64,000 bases of DNA from Grammothele lineata (Eukaryota > Basidiomycota > Agaricomycetes > Polyporales > Polyporaceae): contig NDFF03000092.1 of NCBI GenBank assembly GCA_002150815.3, positions 417,519 through 481,518 on the forward strand, written 5' to 3'. Below the pieces are notes generated by a model that was not told the DNA's origin, did no database searches, and saw nothing but the letters and a program-made list of their open reading frames with translations. Below are positions 1-10,852 of the stretch, one piece after another. How positions within the stretch are numbered: the stretch's first letter is position 1; the number at the start of each line of letters is the position of its first letter. The position numbers were made by a program, and so were the translations under genes.

Positions 1-631
1 ACGCGTCCCGACCGACGAGTCCAGCCCCATAGGTCGGGGGTCGTGCCGCTCTCCTCGCTGTGCATCGAGCCGGGCAAGGCGGCGTGGGTGCTCTACGTCG
101 ACGCGACGTGTATCAATTACGACGGGAACGCGTTCGACGCGGCGCTCCTAGCTATGGTCGCCGCGCTGAGGAATAGTAAGTCCGCAGCGTCCTGCTGTTT
201 TATGGGAGTGCGCTAACCGCGGGTCGCGCATACAGCGAAGTTGCCGAAGGCGACGTTCGACGAGGACCGCGGGCGGGCGGTATGCACGAGGAAGGTAATG
301 CAGCCGCTTGAGATGAAGAAGCTCCCTACGTCGTACTCGTTCGGCATCTTCGACGGGTCCGTCTTTTCCTCTTTGCGGACGCGTTTGTACGGCAGGCTCA
401 CGCGCATACACCCACCGTAGGACACACCTATTGGCCGACCCGACGTCGTTCGAGGAGCCGCTCCTCGACACGACCGTCTCGGTCGTGATTGACGATGCGG
501 GCGGCTTGACGTCGGTCATGCAGCTTGGGCTGGGCGTTACGGGCGGAGGGGAGGACGTGATGACGAAGTGCATCGACGCGGCGAAGGACTGTTGGTCAAA
601 ATCCCGGAAGGACATCTACGGCATATCATGA
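1..631 (+). CDS. RRP43: Exosome complex subunit RRP43 (EXOSC8-like), 5' end missing
   Basis: Three exons remain: 1-175, 236-356 and 421-631, about 168 C-terminal residues; the start lies outside the window. RRP43 is a catalytically inactive RNase PH-fold subunit of the six-member ring of the RNA exosome, which processes rRNA and degrades RNA in nucleus and cytoplasm. Visible family blocks are SLCIEPGKAAWVLYVDATC, then NYDGNAFDAALLAMVAALRN, PTSYSFGIFDG, HLLADPTSFEEPLLDTT and VTGGGEDVMTKCI. The second intron (357-420) starts with GTCCGT; that donor is needed to restore the FGIFDG-THLLADP junction. RRP42/RRP45 are the nearest alternatives, but the WVLYVDATCINYDGN block fits RRP43 best. No sign of damage. 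Confidence 0.85.
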
Positions 632-3043
632 TATTGCGGATGGCGTCTGCATGGACGCTGAGATGGCTGTTAATGCGTAGGTGCCCTTCTTCGCTTCTAA
701 CACGTGGATGTCGCCCGTGCTCACTTCGAAGTTCGCTGCGCAGGTGGCAGGTGGCAGAATCGTTCATGTGTACACTAGGTTGGCGCCCTGTGGCTCGAGG
801 AGTCTACCCCAATGATTTCAAAAGATGAACATCATGATGCGGCACGATCAGACGTCCTGAAGGCTGAATTCGAAATCAACCACCCTGAAAACTTCATCGA
901 TATCGCTCGCTCGGGAGTCAGATCGATCCTACTTCGTGCTGGACGTTCTTCGAAATCACAGGGAATCATGTCCAACAACCCGGGCAGTCCTCGGCGTGCG
1001 CCCAAGCCACAAAATGCCCGCTCTCTTTTGCCGGCCCTTCGTCCCCACGTTATACCCGGTGGCTCCGCGGGACTCACACTTCCTTGATCGACTTCCGTTA
1101 CAGACTTGGCAGCCCTTCACGTCGTTCACGCTTCCGATGGTTATACCGTCATCAGGAGGAGCGCCGCTAGCAGACGTAAGGCGACCGCAGTATGTCGTTA
1201 CATACATACTTCTCTTCGCGCCCTTCTCAATACTCGCATCCCGATCCGATGCCCCAGAGCGTTAGCGTTCAAACGTTCATCAGTGGTCTGCGGAGAACTC
1301 GAGCTCGGCGAACCCCAACGATTCGGGATTCCCTCGAGGACGGACCGACGCGAGTTGTGCGGCGCGCCGCGCAACCGCCTTCTGCCTTCTGAAATGTACG
1401 CCGTTCGCCTCGAGGCGCTGCGGTAGGTGGGTATATCCCGATCTCGCGGTATATGCGGGCAGGGATGGTCATCGCTGGGGGTAACAGTTTCAGATGAAGA
1501 GCTGGTTCTCGGGACTTCGACCTGCTTCGACATCCCCAACGAGCCTTAGCTCGCGCGGCCCTTTCTGAGAGAAATTTCCAGTCACCAGCATGAAGGTTCG
1601 GGTCTCGACGACCTCAATGGCCACTCAACGGCCACTCAACGGCCGACATGTTTCTGTCAGAATCGGGCTGGTTTGTGTGGATGGGTGTTGGCTCATGAGG
1701 GCACCTTGTGGAATTCATATCGGATCCTACCCATCTGCACCCAAGACGCGATCGATGGGTATATCACAGCACTTGGGGAAATACCACCCCCACCTTCCTT
1801 GTTGCCACTACGAATCACATGCATAGTGGGTTCCCGCCATATCTGAATCGATTCATGCCTTGTTGAATACCATTGTCCACGGGCAGGGTAGAGTCTCTGC
1901 GGCGGGTACGGAGTCACGCCAATTCCGTACTTCTTCACCACGCTTCCCGTCCCACACCGATGTTGACTCGTTGAACGCTTTGCAGACCCGTGTAAATCGG
2001 ATAGTCTCGCCCGTTCTCCAGCCAACCGTCTAGCACGGGGCCTTATTCCGATGAACCCTACTCACCGCGTATCGTCTCTCGGGGAAAGCGGGCAGCAAAA
2101 CAGGTCTAGTGACTTTTTGCCCGTTGTGGCATCGCGTGCAGAACAAAACAACGGTACTTTTGGTGCATTTTAACAGCCTTCTGCCCTGCCACTGGCACAA
2201 GGGGGGTCACGAGCCTGACTGACGGCTTTCGCCGACAGAGAATACTTACGGGTATGCCGCCTACCACGTCCCAGTCGGGAGCTGTGCACACGAGGACGCT
2301 GATGCGCTGATGCGCCCCGCCGCCGTGTGCCTGATGCCCGCCGCCTACGGCTGATGAAAGGCTATTCTTGGCCCGAGCGACGCCGGGGCTCACAGCTAAC
2401 CCGAGCGACGCCGAGGTCGTCACGGCGAGCACGCCGTTGTCGGTGAGTCCCAACCGCATGTTGCTTGCCGACGTATGTGCTTTGACGTGGATCGTCGGGC
2501 TCGCATGGACACAGGAGTGACTCGAAAACTAAGAAGTACTGTCCTACCTGAGCTCAAACCACCTCCGGTTCTTTCAGGTGAGCCTCAAAAGCTTGAAAGC
2601 TTGAACTTTCGACACAGACTGTTTAACATGCTTGTTGACGCTTCTACGGACCCGCGCAGATCCTCGGTGCGCTTTCAAGATACCGACCGAGTGCAACACC
2701 CACAGCTGTCAACGCCTCGCTCGACGTCGCGTAGCCGTCAAATTCAATTCAATCACTTCTAGGCCCGACGCAGGGCAACTGCATCAGCGCCGCTCGGTTC
2801 CGACGGCGGGCGGACGGGCTGCGGCGGTCGTTTGGCCGCGCCGACGTTGAATGGCCGACTCGAACTGGTCGCGGCTCGAGTCATCGTCGTCTCCGCCGTG
2901 CGGGAGGGACTTGTGGGCCGTCGCCGAGGTATAAGAAGCAGCCCGTTGTCGACTGAGGACCTCACTGCTCTGCAGCACTCGAGCTTTCCTTCCCCTTCAC
3001 GATCCAAGTTCTCCTCGTCTCTTCACCCCTCACGACTGCCAAG
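632..3043. other. Intergenic, no supported gene
   Basis: I find no conserved protein. The open frames are short, overlap on both strands and show no splice-linked continuity. A minus-strand frame at 2106-2459 is Gly/Ala/His-rich and resembles nothing I know. The last ~110 bases are the promoter and leader of the LysM gene. Confidence 0.5.
2930..2935 (+). promoter_or_regulatory. TATA box of LysM gene
   Basis: TATAAG about 110 nt before the LysM start codon, followed by a CT-rich leader typical of strongly expressed fungal genes. Confidence 0.5.
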
Positions 3044-3665
3044 ATGTTCGCCGTCTCCCAGCTCGCTCTCGCTGCCTTCATGGCCGTCGCTACCATCGGT
3101 GGTGAGTACCCCCTATCTACCTGCTAAGACGTTTGACTGACGCAGCCCCCTCCTCACATCGACAGCCCACGCGCAGGAGCCCAACTGTGCGCGCAACTAC
3201 ACCGTCGCCCTCGGGGACACTTGCGATGGCATCTCGGCCAAGGAGAACGTGTCGATGTACCAGCTCGCGACCGTCAACGCGGACAAGATCGATGCTGCGT
3301 GCGACAACCTCGCGCTCGGCGAGGTGCGTCTCCTTTCGCTTCATGCGCAGGTACCTTCACTATGGTCGAGCAGCCAGGGCTGACTCGAATCTTAATAGCC
3401 TCTTTGCCTCGGGATCACTGGCGAGGACTGCGAGGTGACTCACGTCGTCGTCTCTGGGGACTCGTGCCCCGGAATTGCACAGCTCGCGGGGACGACGGAG
3501 GACATCCTCCTCGCGAATAACCCGAACGTGAACGCGGCTTGCACAAACATCTACCCTGGCGAGGTGCGTGCGCATGTTCTCAACCATCAAGGAAACTGTG
3601 CTTACGATTTTGGTCAGGTTCTGTGCATCGCTAACGAGGTCATCGTCAAATCGTCGAGCACCTGA
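3044..3665 (+). CDS. Secreted protein with two LysM domains
   Basis: Four exons: 3044-3101, 3166-3323, 3399-3563, 3618-3665; 142 aa. Residues 1-22 form a signal peptide ending near AHAQ. Two LysM modules follow: NYTVALGDTCDGISAKENVS to LGEPLCL, and THVVVSGDSCPGIAQLAGTT to YPGEVLCI, with paired cysteines as in fungal LysM effectors. LysM modules bind chitin or other GlcNAc polymers. In plant-associated fungi such small two-module proteins can shield or sequester chitin fragments; in saprotrophs they may coat the wall. There is no enzyme domain, so a binding role is likely. Start choice is secure: the ATG gives a signal peptide and lies after a TATA box. Confidence in the fold is high; the biological role is inferred. 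Confidence 0.88.
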
Positions 3666-6663
3666 GGGAGAGGGACGTGCGGGATTCTGTGGGATGGGTC
3701 TCAAGTTTTCTCTTTGTAGTTTGGATATGATCAGGTTTTAATGGGATGTTACGCTCTATGCTTTGGCCCGACGAATGTCGTCCGATTCCAAGAGTTGGAC
3801 CGCGAGCATTCTACGGAGAATCGCGACTGGATTACAGGCTTCCGTCCTTGTTTTATTCTGACTTTGACGATATCTTTGCCCGAGTTGGCCTTGTATCATT
3901 TCGATCGAGTTTTGGTGCGATCATACAGCACGTCCGGTGCTCATAGGTCCAGCCTGAGTGGTACCAGCACGCTTTGGACCAAGGGACCACCGGATGGCAG
4001 ACAACGCGCAACTGGAGAGGACGTACCCCTCAAACCGCTTCACGATCCCGGATATGCTATGATGGGGGACTTGAAAAACGTATAGAAGATGCGATGCGAA
4101 GAATACAGCGAGGTGGCGGTCGTACAGGAACGCGAGCACTGAAAGAGAATCAACCCATATTTGCGAGGCGGTCCTTCGTCTTCCGCTCGTTGGCTACAGC
4201 AGGGAGCGCGTCAGCACACCGAGGGAAAACGGAGGAAGAATAGAAATGAGATAGACAGGAAACGTGGATAAGACGTACGGTTGTATTGTAGGAGCTTCTC
4301 GATGAGGTCGACGTGTGTGAGGACCATCCTCCGGCAGCAGTAACGCTTCAGCTGGAGCTGGTCCAAAGCCTCTCTGTTTCACGCAAAAGCAGCAGTGCAT
4401 GAGCATGGAAGTCCCTCGCATGAGGACGTGAAGGGCGGTATGGGAGCGTGGCAAGAGTGGCGAGGGGACAGGCAGAGAGGAACTCAAGGACTCACCCCTC
4501 ACTGTAATCCTTCTCTAGTAACGCCAGGTACGCGTTCCACTTATCTCCAACAACTTTGCCACACGAGAAACATCGCACTGGAATAATCTGTGCGCATACA
4601 ACAGGTCAGCAGAGCGGAACGGCGTAAACGGAGCGTGCTCACCATCGCGGTCAGAGGCAAGGGCGAAAATGGGCGCTGACCCTAACCCGAACTGGATGCC
4701 GAAGGATGCGCCCGGCAGGCGGCCCGAAGCTATAGGACTACGCCGCCCTCAGCTCGTTCTCTCATGATCATCCTTTTCGTAAGTACGTGTCTCTTTCAGC
4801 CTCTGTCAGTCGGTCTCAGCGATATCATCACGGTTCTGGAACCTTGTGACAAAACGAACAAACATTTAACTTTCTGGACCTAGGACTCACAATATTCTCT
4901 ACTACAACTTGAATGCGACTGCCAACTTCCGCGCCGGTAGTTGCCTATGGACGAACCTGGGGTGATGATCTAACAAGCTTCATACCCTTGGCATAAGTAC
5001 TCTCTCAAGTTCTGAGGTTACGGTATCCGCTGTAAGACTAAGATCAGTGTATTGAGGTGAGTGCAGTCGAACAGGTACCGTCAAGGCACCGCCATAGCCT
5101 CTTGCTCACTCACATCCGTCGCAAGGCGATCACATCGTTCAAACTTGCATCGCGTAGAAAAGATCGGAACGTGGACTTGAAGCTAATACAGCACCCTTAG
5201 TGTATATCAGGAGGTACATCGTTACTAGTATTCTTCCTCATTGAGGATTCCACGACGCTCACCCGCATTCCTCGTGTACCCACCCTTTCGAACGGAGTTT
5301 GTTGTCATTCTTAACCTCGCCTTCGTCTCCATAGCCAGTATGATACCCAGGTCTCATACGTTTCACTGTCTACATGCTTCTCTTCAGCCGTCCTTCTACT
5401 GGCCGCGCGCCGATACCGTCTTCCTCGTTCACTTATCTCGTTCGCACACGGCAAAGCTCTCAGAGCAATCAAGCCTCAACGTATCCTCCCCAAGATCGAT
5501 ACCGTCAAGACATCGCTGGAGCTCCTGAGAAGAGCTTCGAACGTTTTTCCTGGCCCCGTTCAATTAGCGACGAAGGCGTTGCTTGAATTCATTATCATGA
5601 TTGTTGAGGTGCGTAATTCTCCTGGTTTCACACCCTGAGTGCGAACTTAGCACACGACATGTAACGAGCCAAAGGAAATAAGGAGGGCGCAGAGAAGTCC
5701 CTTGTTATCGCTCGAGACTCAGTAGAGGTCATCGTGGTCACTACAGGCGATCTTCTCAGCAACACGAAGGATGCACAGTTCGACAACACCGTCGAAGATT
5801 GGCATCTGGCACGGTTGGTCGAGTTACTGACAAGCAAGGACATGCCGGAGTTGTCAAGAGGAGTAGTCTCGCGCTCGATAACTCCCTTGTCCTGTTCCAG
5901 ATATGCGATTTTCGCAGTTTCATCGCTCATTCCTTTTGACTTGGTTATCCGCCCCCTGGCCATCACGCAAGTGGAGGGGGGGCTCAGCCAACGCAGATTT
6001 TCACAATGATGTCGAACAACAAAAATATGCGCTGGTACACTTTGTGATACTCGCCTCGGGCTGGTGGTGAATTTGTTCCCAAGCTTACGCTTTGTCCCAT
6101 CTCGATGACAGGTCTCACCGCGGGCGGCCGCGACCGCCCGACGCTTGTGCCGCCCCGGCTCATTATGTCGACGCTTGGTTGCCACTGGATCGCGTATAAC
6201 CATAAATGACAGCGCGAAGGCCAAAGTAAACTCCGCAGATTTATCCCTCGTCTTTCCTTGGCGATTGTGAGGTCAAAGGAGGCTCTAGCGCACCGTAAAG
6301 CTCCAGCTGCTATGCTCCGTGCGAGGCGTTTAGTGCGCACCACAAGTCCCGCCGCTCTCCATTGCCGCGGCCGGACCACAGTCTATGCGCTAAGCGAGTA
6401 GGTGGTGATCTCCTCTCGCTTTACCAGGATGGAGCCTCTGCTGTCAGCAAGCCTGCCCGCAGCCCCGGACTCACCTCCCGTTCGGTATATAAACCTACCC
6501 TCTTCCAACCCCAAGTCCCAGACCCTCCCAACGCACCGTCGTCCGCACCAAAGGTAGTGTTCTCTTCCTCTTCTCCCAAGACCGTCCACTGGATATTGAC
6601 ATCTAATCTTACTTTCTCTAGCCGTTCTGAAGAGCCTCTCAGTATTCATCAAGTAGCCTCAGC
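3666..6663. other. Intergenic; 3' part is the duplicated promoter block of gene A
   Basis: Positions 3666-6080 hold no gene I can support; short frames lack family motifs and splice continuity, and 4700-5600 looks non-coding. From about 6085 the sequence is homologous to 39905-40480 and is the upstream region of gene A. Confidence 0.5.
6486..6493 (+). promoter_or_regulatory. TATA box of gene A
   Basis: TATATAAA within CGGTATATAAACC, conserved in the gene B promoter at 40303-40310. The start codon is 171 nt downstream because a 5'UTR intron (6554-6621) intervenes. Confidence 0.6.
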
Positions 6664-7453
6664 ATGGATTACGTCGTTCTGATTGACTCGGAGGAGAACA
6701 AGACCGTGTATGCGGATCCTGAGTTCACCGTCCTGGACGCGGTCAAGAACCCCTACGAAAGCATGACAGCCCGGCCCTCCAACCAACGCCAATGGGACGG
6801 AATCTACAAAACCCAATGCGTCTTCATGCGTCCTGGCGACAAGACAGCCGGGTGGAAGTACGAAGAAGTAGATCAGCGCGCCTACGGAGTTCTCTCCGAC
6901 TTTGGCAAAGAGGCGTTCTCGACGGTGGGCAACGGGGGGAAGGGGGAGCCGATCCCCCGGCACATCGAGTTTGGCACGTTCGTCATCAAGGTACGTCCGT
7001 CTCTCTCGACCGCCACGGACTTCCACTCTTCAAGTTCGCGTGCTTAATAGGGGGTTTTAATTAGGCTCGAGGTCTGGAGGATCTCCCCGTTGGATGCCGC
7101 AAGTTCCAACTTCCGCTCCAGTCGAACGGCCCATCGGGACCCCTCTCAAAGATCCGCCTAGCTCAGGCGATCTTCGCTCATATCAAGAGCCTTTTGGCCG
7201 CAAACGCGCGTCCGAGGGTGAGTCTCCGGTACCTCACTTATCACTGGCGATGCAGACGCTCACTGGCACACGCGCACGATGGAACTACTACCAGAACGCC
7301 AGAGCGATAGGTGGGGCTGTCAATTACTTTGCGCTGCCCGTTGATGTGCCGGCGACGCTGTCCATTGACGACCTCGTTCTGCTGTGGGTCGAAAACGAAG
7401 GCGCGGACGACGCGACTTTCGTGGTGACGCTCGGAACTCGGATCCGTCGGTAA
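6664..7453 (+). CDS. Uncharacterised protein, gene A (paralogue of gene B)
   Basis: Exons 6664-6990, 7065-7217, 7295-7453; 212 aa. I do not recognise the family. No signal peptide or membrane segment is seen. The N-terminal half carries ARPSNQRQWDGIYKTQCVF, the middle is basic and the C-terminus ends in a hydrophobic block LVLLWVENEGADDATFVVTLG, all matched in gene B. A 5'UTR intron at 6554-6621 (GTAGTG...CTCTAG) is conserved in length (68 nt) with gene B. The second coding intron has two possible acceptors (7255 or 7294). I chose 7294 because the equivalent early acceptor in gene B hits a stop at once, while the late one keeps both frames and aligns NARAIGGAVNYFALP with NAEALGAAANYLALP. Function unknown. 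Confidence 0.75.
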
Positions 7454-8043
7454 TTGTGGTCGTAATTCGTATACGTACTGTATTCTGTCACTGTGTTCGC
7501 AATGGTATCGGTTGTAGGTCCGAATATCGGCCCCTGGGCCCGAATATCCTAACAAACCTCGAGCTGAGGATGTGAAACGGAATCGCAGAACACAGGGCAA
7601 CGGAAGTTGACATTGAAGGCTACGGCGACTCCTTTCCAGACATCTCCGGACACTGGCTTGGCGTTGCTGAGTGGTCCCAGCAGGCAAGCACGTCGTGCAG
7701 GCATGGACTCCCGCATATTGAGCATTGACCGCCGAACGCTGATCGTTATTGGCACACACGCCCAGTGCATCACGCTGCAGGTACACAACGAGCTTCAAGT
7801 TAAGAATTCCCAATAAAGCCAGCCTCCTATACGCACCGGAGGGAGCCGGCCAAACAAATAACCTATAATACATGTACAACTCCTAGCCAATGCCTATCCA
7901 GACTCATCACCATCACCATCACCATCATCGCCGGTCGTGAGTCGTGTCATGTCAAGTCGTGAGCGTGAAGTGAGCGCAGGCGGCCTTCTTCGATGCCGGA
8001 ATCGAGTCTCCGAGTCGTTCGGCGAGTCCACTCCGGGCGGGGT
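7454..8043. other. Intergenic between gene A and chitinase 3' ends
   Basis: Convergent 3' flanks. No gene seen; it contains the short CATCAC repeat at 7905-7929. Confidence 0.5.
7905..7929. repeat. Short (CATCAC)n microsatellite
   Basis: About four copies of the hexamer CATCAC/CATCAT in non-coding DNA 115 bp past the chitinase stop codon. Confidence 0.8.
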
Positions 8044-10852
8044 TTACTTGCCCAAGTTCGAGCGGATGACGTTCTGGAGCGCCACGCCGTCGTCCTGCCA
8101 AGCCACGCCATCCACGTCAGCTCCCGTTGCACATCAAACCCAGACTAAGCCATAGCACACGCCCGGTGCGGAGTGACGGGCAAGAGTCGAAAGGCGAAGA
8201 AAGAGAAAGAGAAAACGCACCTGGTCCAACGACCACGTGAAGCACCCGCCCATGCCGTTCTGCTTCGCGAAGAGCGCCTTGTCCCCGAGCGACCACGTGT
8301 CGTCGTAGGTGACGACGACCTTGCGCGAGGTGTCGTACAGGAAGGGCGTGTCGCTGCAGTCGTCCCAGGCTGTGTGCACCCACAAGCAAGCACAAATCGC
8401 CGTCAGCGTGATCGTTCCGAGCCGACTCACGAACGAGCACCGTTCGAAACGGTGACAGCTGGTGGGAGGAAGGGTTGGGGAGGAAAGACGCACCCATAGT
8501 ATACCCATTCGCCGCCGTGTACGTCCCGTCCGAGTTCTTCTGGAGCGCGCCGAGCGCGACGAGCTGGTTGAACGGGATCTGCTGCCCAAAGTACGCGCTC
8601 AGGTCGCCCGTCGCCTCCGCCTCCTCCTCGCCCTCCTTGGCCTTCGTCTTCTTCGGCTCCTTGGAGCGCGCGTGTGCGCCCTTCAGGGCGTTCGGCTCGC
8701 CTTTCTCCTCCTCCTCGGCACCGTCGTCCTGGGGTTCGACAGCCGTGGAAACCTCCTTCGCCTTCGTTGGGACGGGGCACGCAACCCCCCTCCCCCCAAA
8801 CCCCTTCAACCCCAACACCCCCTCCCCATACGCCCTCACATCAAACCCCGGCATCGGCAGCGCGATCTCATGCAGCGTCGTCTTGCTGCTCTGCGACACG
8901 TACCCATACAGCGGGAGCCCCAGCAGCAACTTCGACGCCGGAAAGCCGGCGGCGGTCCACTGCTGGAGCGCGGCTTGGGCGGAATATTGCGGGAGGGTGG
9001 AGTTGCCGCAGAGGTTGCCGAGGGGGGCGTTGGGCCCGGGGGAGGAGGAGGCGCCCCAGGTGTCGTAGTTCCTGTGTGGTGCGGGGAACACGGGAGGTCA
9101 GGAAGGTGTCTCGGGAAGGAATTATGGGCAGAAGGGAGAGGGAGACTGACATAATGTTCGCATAAGTCATCACCGAGGCGTACGCAGACACGTCCGTCAA
9201 CGGGGACCCGTTCGAGCCCGTCCACGGTAGCGGGGTGACCGCGGCGGAGATGATCTTGGACGAGCCGAGCGCGGTGCGGAGAGACTTGAAGAACGAGAGG
9301 AGGTTGGCCGCGTCCGAGGACGAGTGCGGGTTCCCTGCGCCGGACTCGTTGGGGTATTCCTAGTAAGTCGAATCATTCGCGAACGCGTTAGGATACACCA
9401 AAAGCAAGGGAAGGGCATGGGATGGGAACTTGCCCAATCGATGTCAATCCCTAAAACGGCACGCGTCAGCCCCAGAAGAATCGTGGACGTTAGTTACCAT
9501 GCGAACGCACCGTCAAGACTGTACGTATTAACTGCGCTGACGCACGCATTGACGAACGTCGTACGGTTCGCAGACGAGCTCATCGCCTGTGAGAAATAGT
9601 AGCTTCCGCCCCAGCCACCTATGACGTAGCGCGGTCAGGTGCGCCCTCCCTGAATAGCTCGACCAAAATCGCACTCACCGATGGAAAGCACGACCTTGGT
9701 GCCCTTGCCGCTGTTATGCGCGCTCGAGACGAGCGTCTTGAGCGTCGAGGTCGAGCCCGAGTCGAAGGAGATCCCCGAGGACGAGTTGGGCGTCGCGAAC
9801 GCTAGCAGCAGTCCCACCACATGTCAGCAAATCGCATACGCGTGCGCCGATACGGCGGCGAAAAAGGCAAAGTTAGAGTTGCCACTGCTGTGCAGCCTCA
9901 GGGCGCTCCGGCGATAGAGCGACGGCGTATAGTGGCGCGGGCATCCCGGTGATGATCGCTGACGCCTGACGCTAGAACCCCGCCCGTCCGGCGCTCGTGT
10001 GCGCTCTGAGCAAAACTGGGGGGCCGCGCGCTGCTCGGGTACGGGAACATGTGAACGCGGGGGAGTGCATGTTGGTTGCCAAATCACGGTTCTTCAGCGC
10101 ATGTCCTCGAAAGCGAGCCTCATGTGGGTATATGCGCTGATTGCACCGTACGGCGCAGCATAGAGTCGACGGACGACGAGATGCCCACGCGCGCGCGCGG
10201 AAGCAGTCCCGAAGATAGTACAAAGGGAAGCGCGTCGAGAGTCGGGACGATAACGACGGACGCACCGAAAAGGAGGATATCAAACTTCGAGAAGTCGAGG
10301 CTGTTCGGCGGGTTGCTGTCCGAGGACCAGTCCGGATAGTACGCGGCAGCGATCGGCGTCGTCGCCTCGGCCGCCAAGCGGGACTGCGCCTCGAGAGCGG
10401 CCTTGCGCGAGAGGGTCGAGGGGAGGGCGTCTTCCATGCTGAAGGTGCCGGCTGAGGTCGAGGGCTGGGAGGGCGTGAGGAAGTCGAGGAGGAACTTGTG
10501 CGCCCGGAACTGGGGGGATTGGAGGAGACCCGTGAGGTAGGCGGACAGTCCGGCCTTGCGCTCGGTGATGAGGGTGTCGTCTAGCCACGCGGAGGGGACG
10601 AAAGTGGTTGCGAGAATGCGCTTTGGAGGAAGCGATCCGGGGTCGTTTAGGGTATCATGGAGGGCGACGAACTGGGAGGCAGTTAGTGAAACGGAGCGAG
10701 AGCAAAGCGCGAAGGTGGCCTACGTCGGAGTAACGCTTGGAGATGGAGGACGTCTTGCCCTGCGCGGTCTTGACCTCGACCGTGTAGAGAATGTGGGGCC
10801 TCGGGGAGGAGGCGGTAGTGTGGCCGACAACGGACGCGGACGCGATAGCCAT
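8044..10852 (-). CDS. PX domain-GH18 chitinase fusion protein
   Basis: Nine exons on the minus strand: 10724-10852, 10266-10671, 9679-9801, 9511-9618, 9434-9450, 9151-9359, 8494-9071, 8221-8369, 8044-8094; 589 aa, every junction phase-consistent. Residues ~1-115 are a PX (phosphoinositide-binding) domain: KRYSDFVALHDTL, then LPPKRILATTFVPSAW and RKAGLSAYLTGLL. From ~150 comes a GH18 hydrolase: AAYYPDWSS, SxGG-type VVLSIGGWGGS, catalytic DGIDIDWE (D255, D258, D260, E262), MTYANIMNYDTWG and a closing Trp in CFTWSLDQ. A charged Lys/Glu-rich insert (~434-487) interrupts the hydrolase domain. No signal peptide is seen, so the protein may be cytosolic or on endomembranes, unlike ordinary secreted chitinases. 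The intron before E262 begins GC (GCAAGT). Fold calls are firm; the location is inferred. Confidence 0.85.
9802..10265 (-). other. 464-nt intron of the PX-GH18 gene
   Basis: GTGCGTCC donor and CTGCTAG acceptor join ...FDILLFA to FATPNSSSG, as expected for GH18. It is 4-9 times longer than the other introns of the gene. I see no coding exon inside it. Confidence 0.7.

Larger units (their letters stand above)
6085..7453 (+). repeat. Dispersed duplication, copy 1 (promoter + gene A)
   Basis: Homologous to 39905-41243, about 34 kb away in the same orientation. The similarity covers about 400 bp of upstream DNA, the TATA box, a 68-nt 5'UTR intron, all three coding exons and the intron positions. 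Divergence is moderate with small indels, so the event is not recent. Confidence 0.85.
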
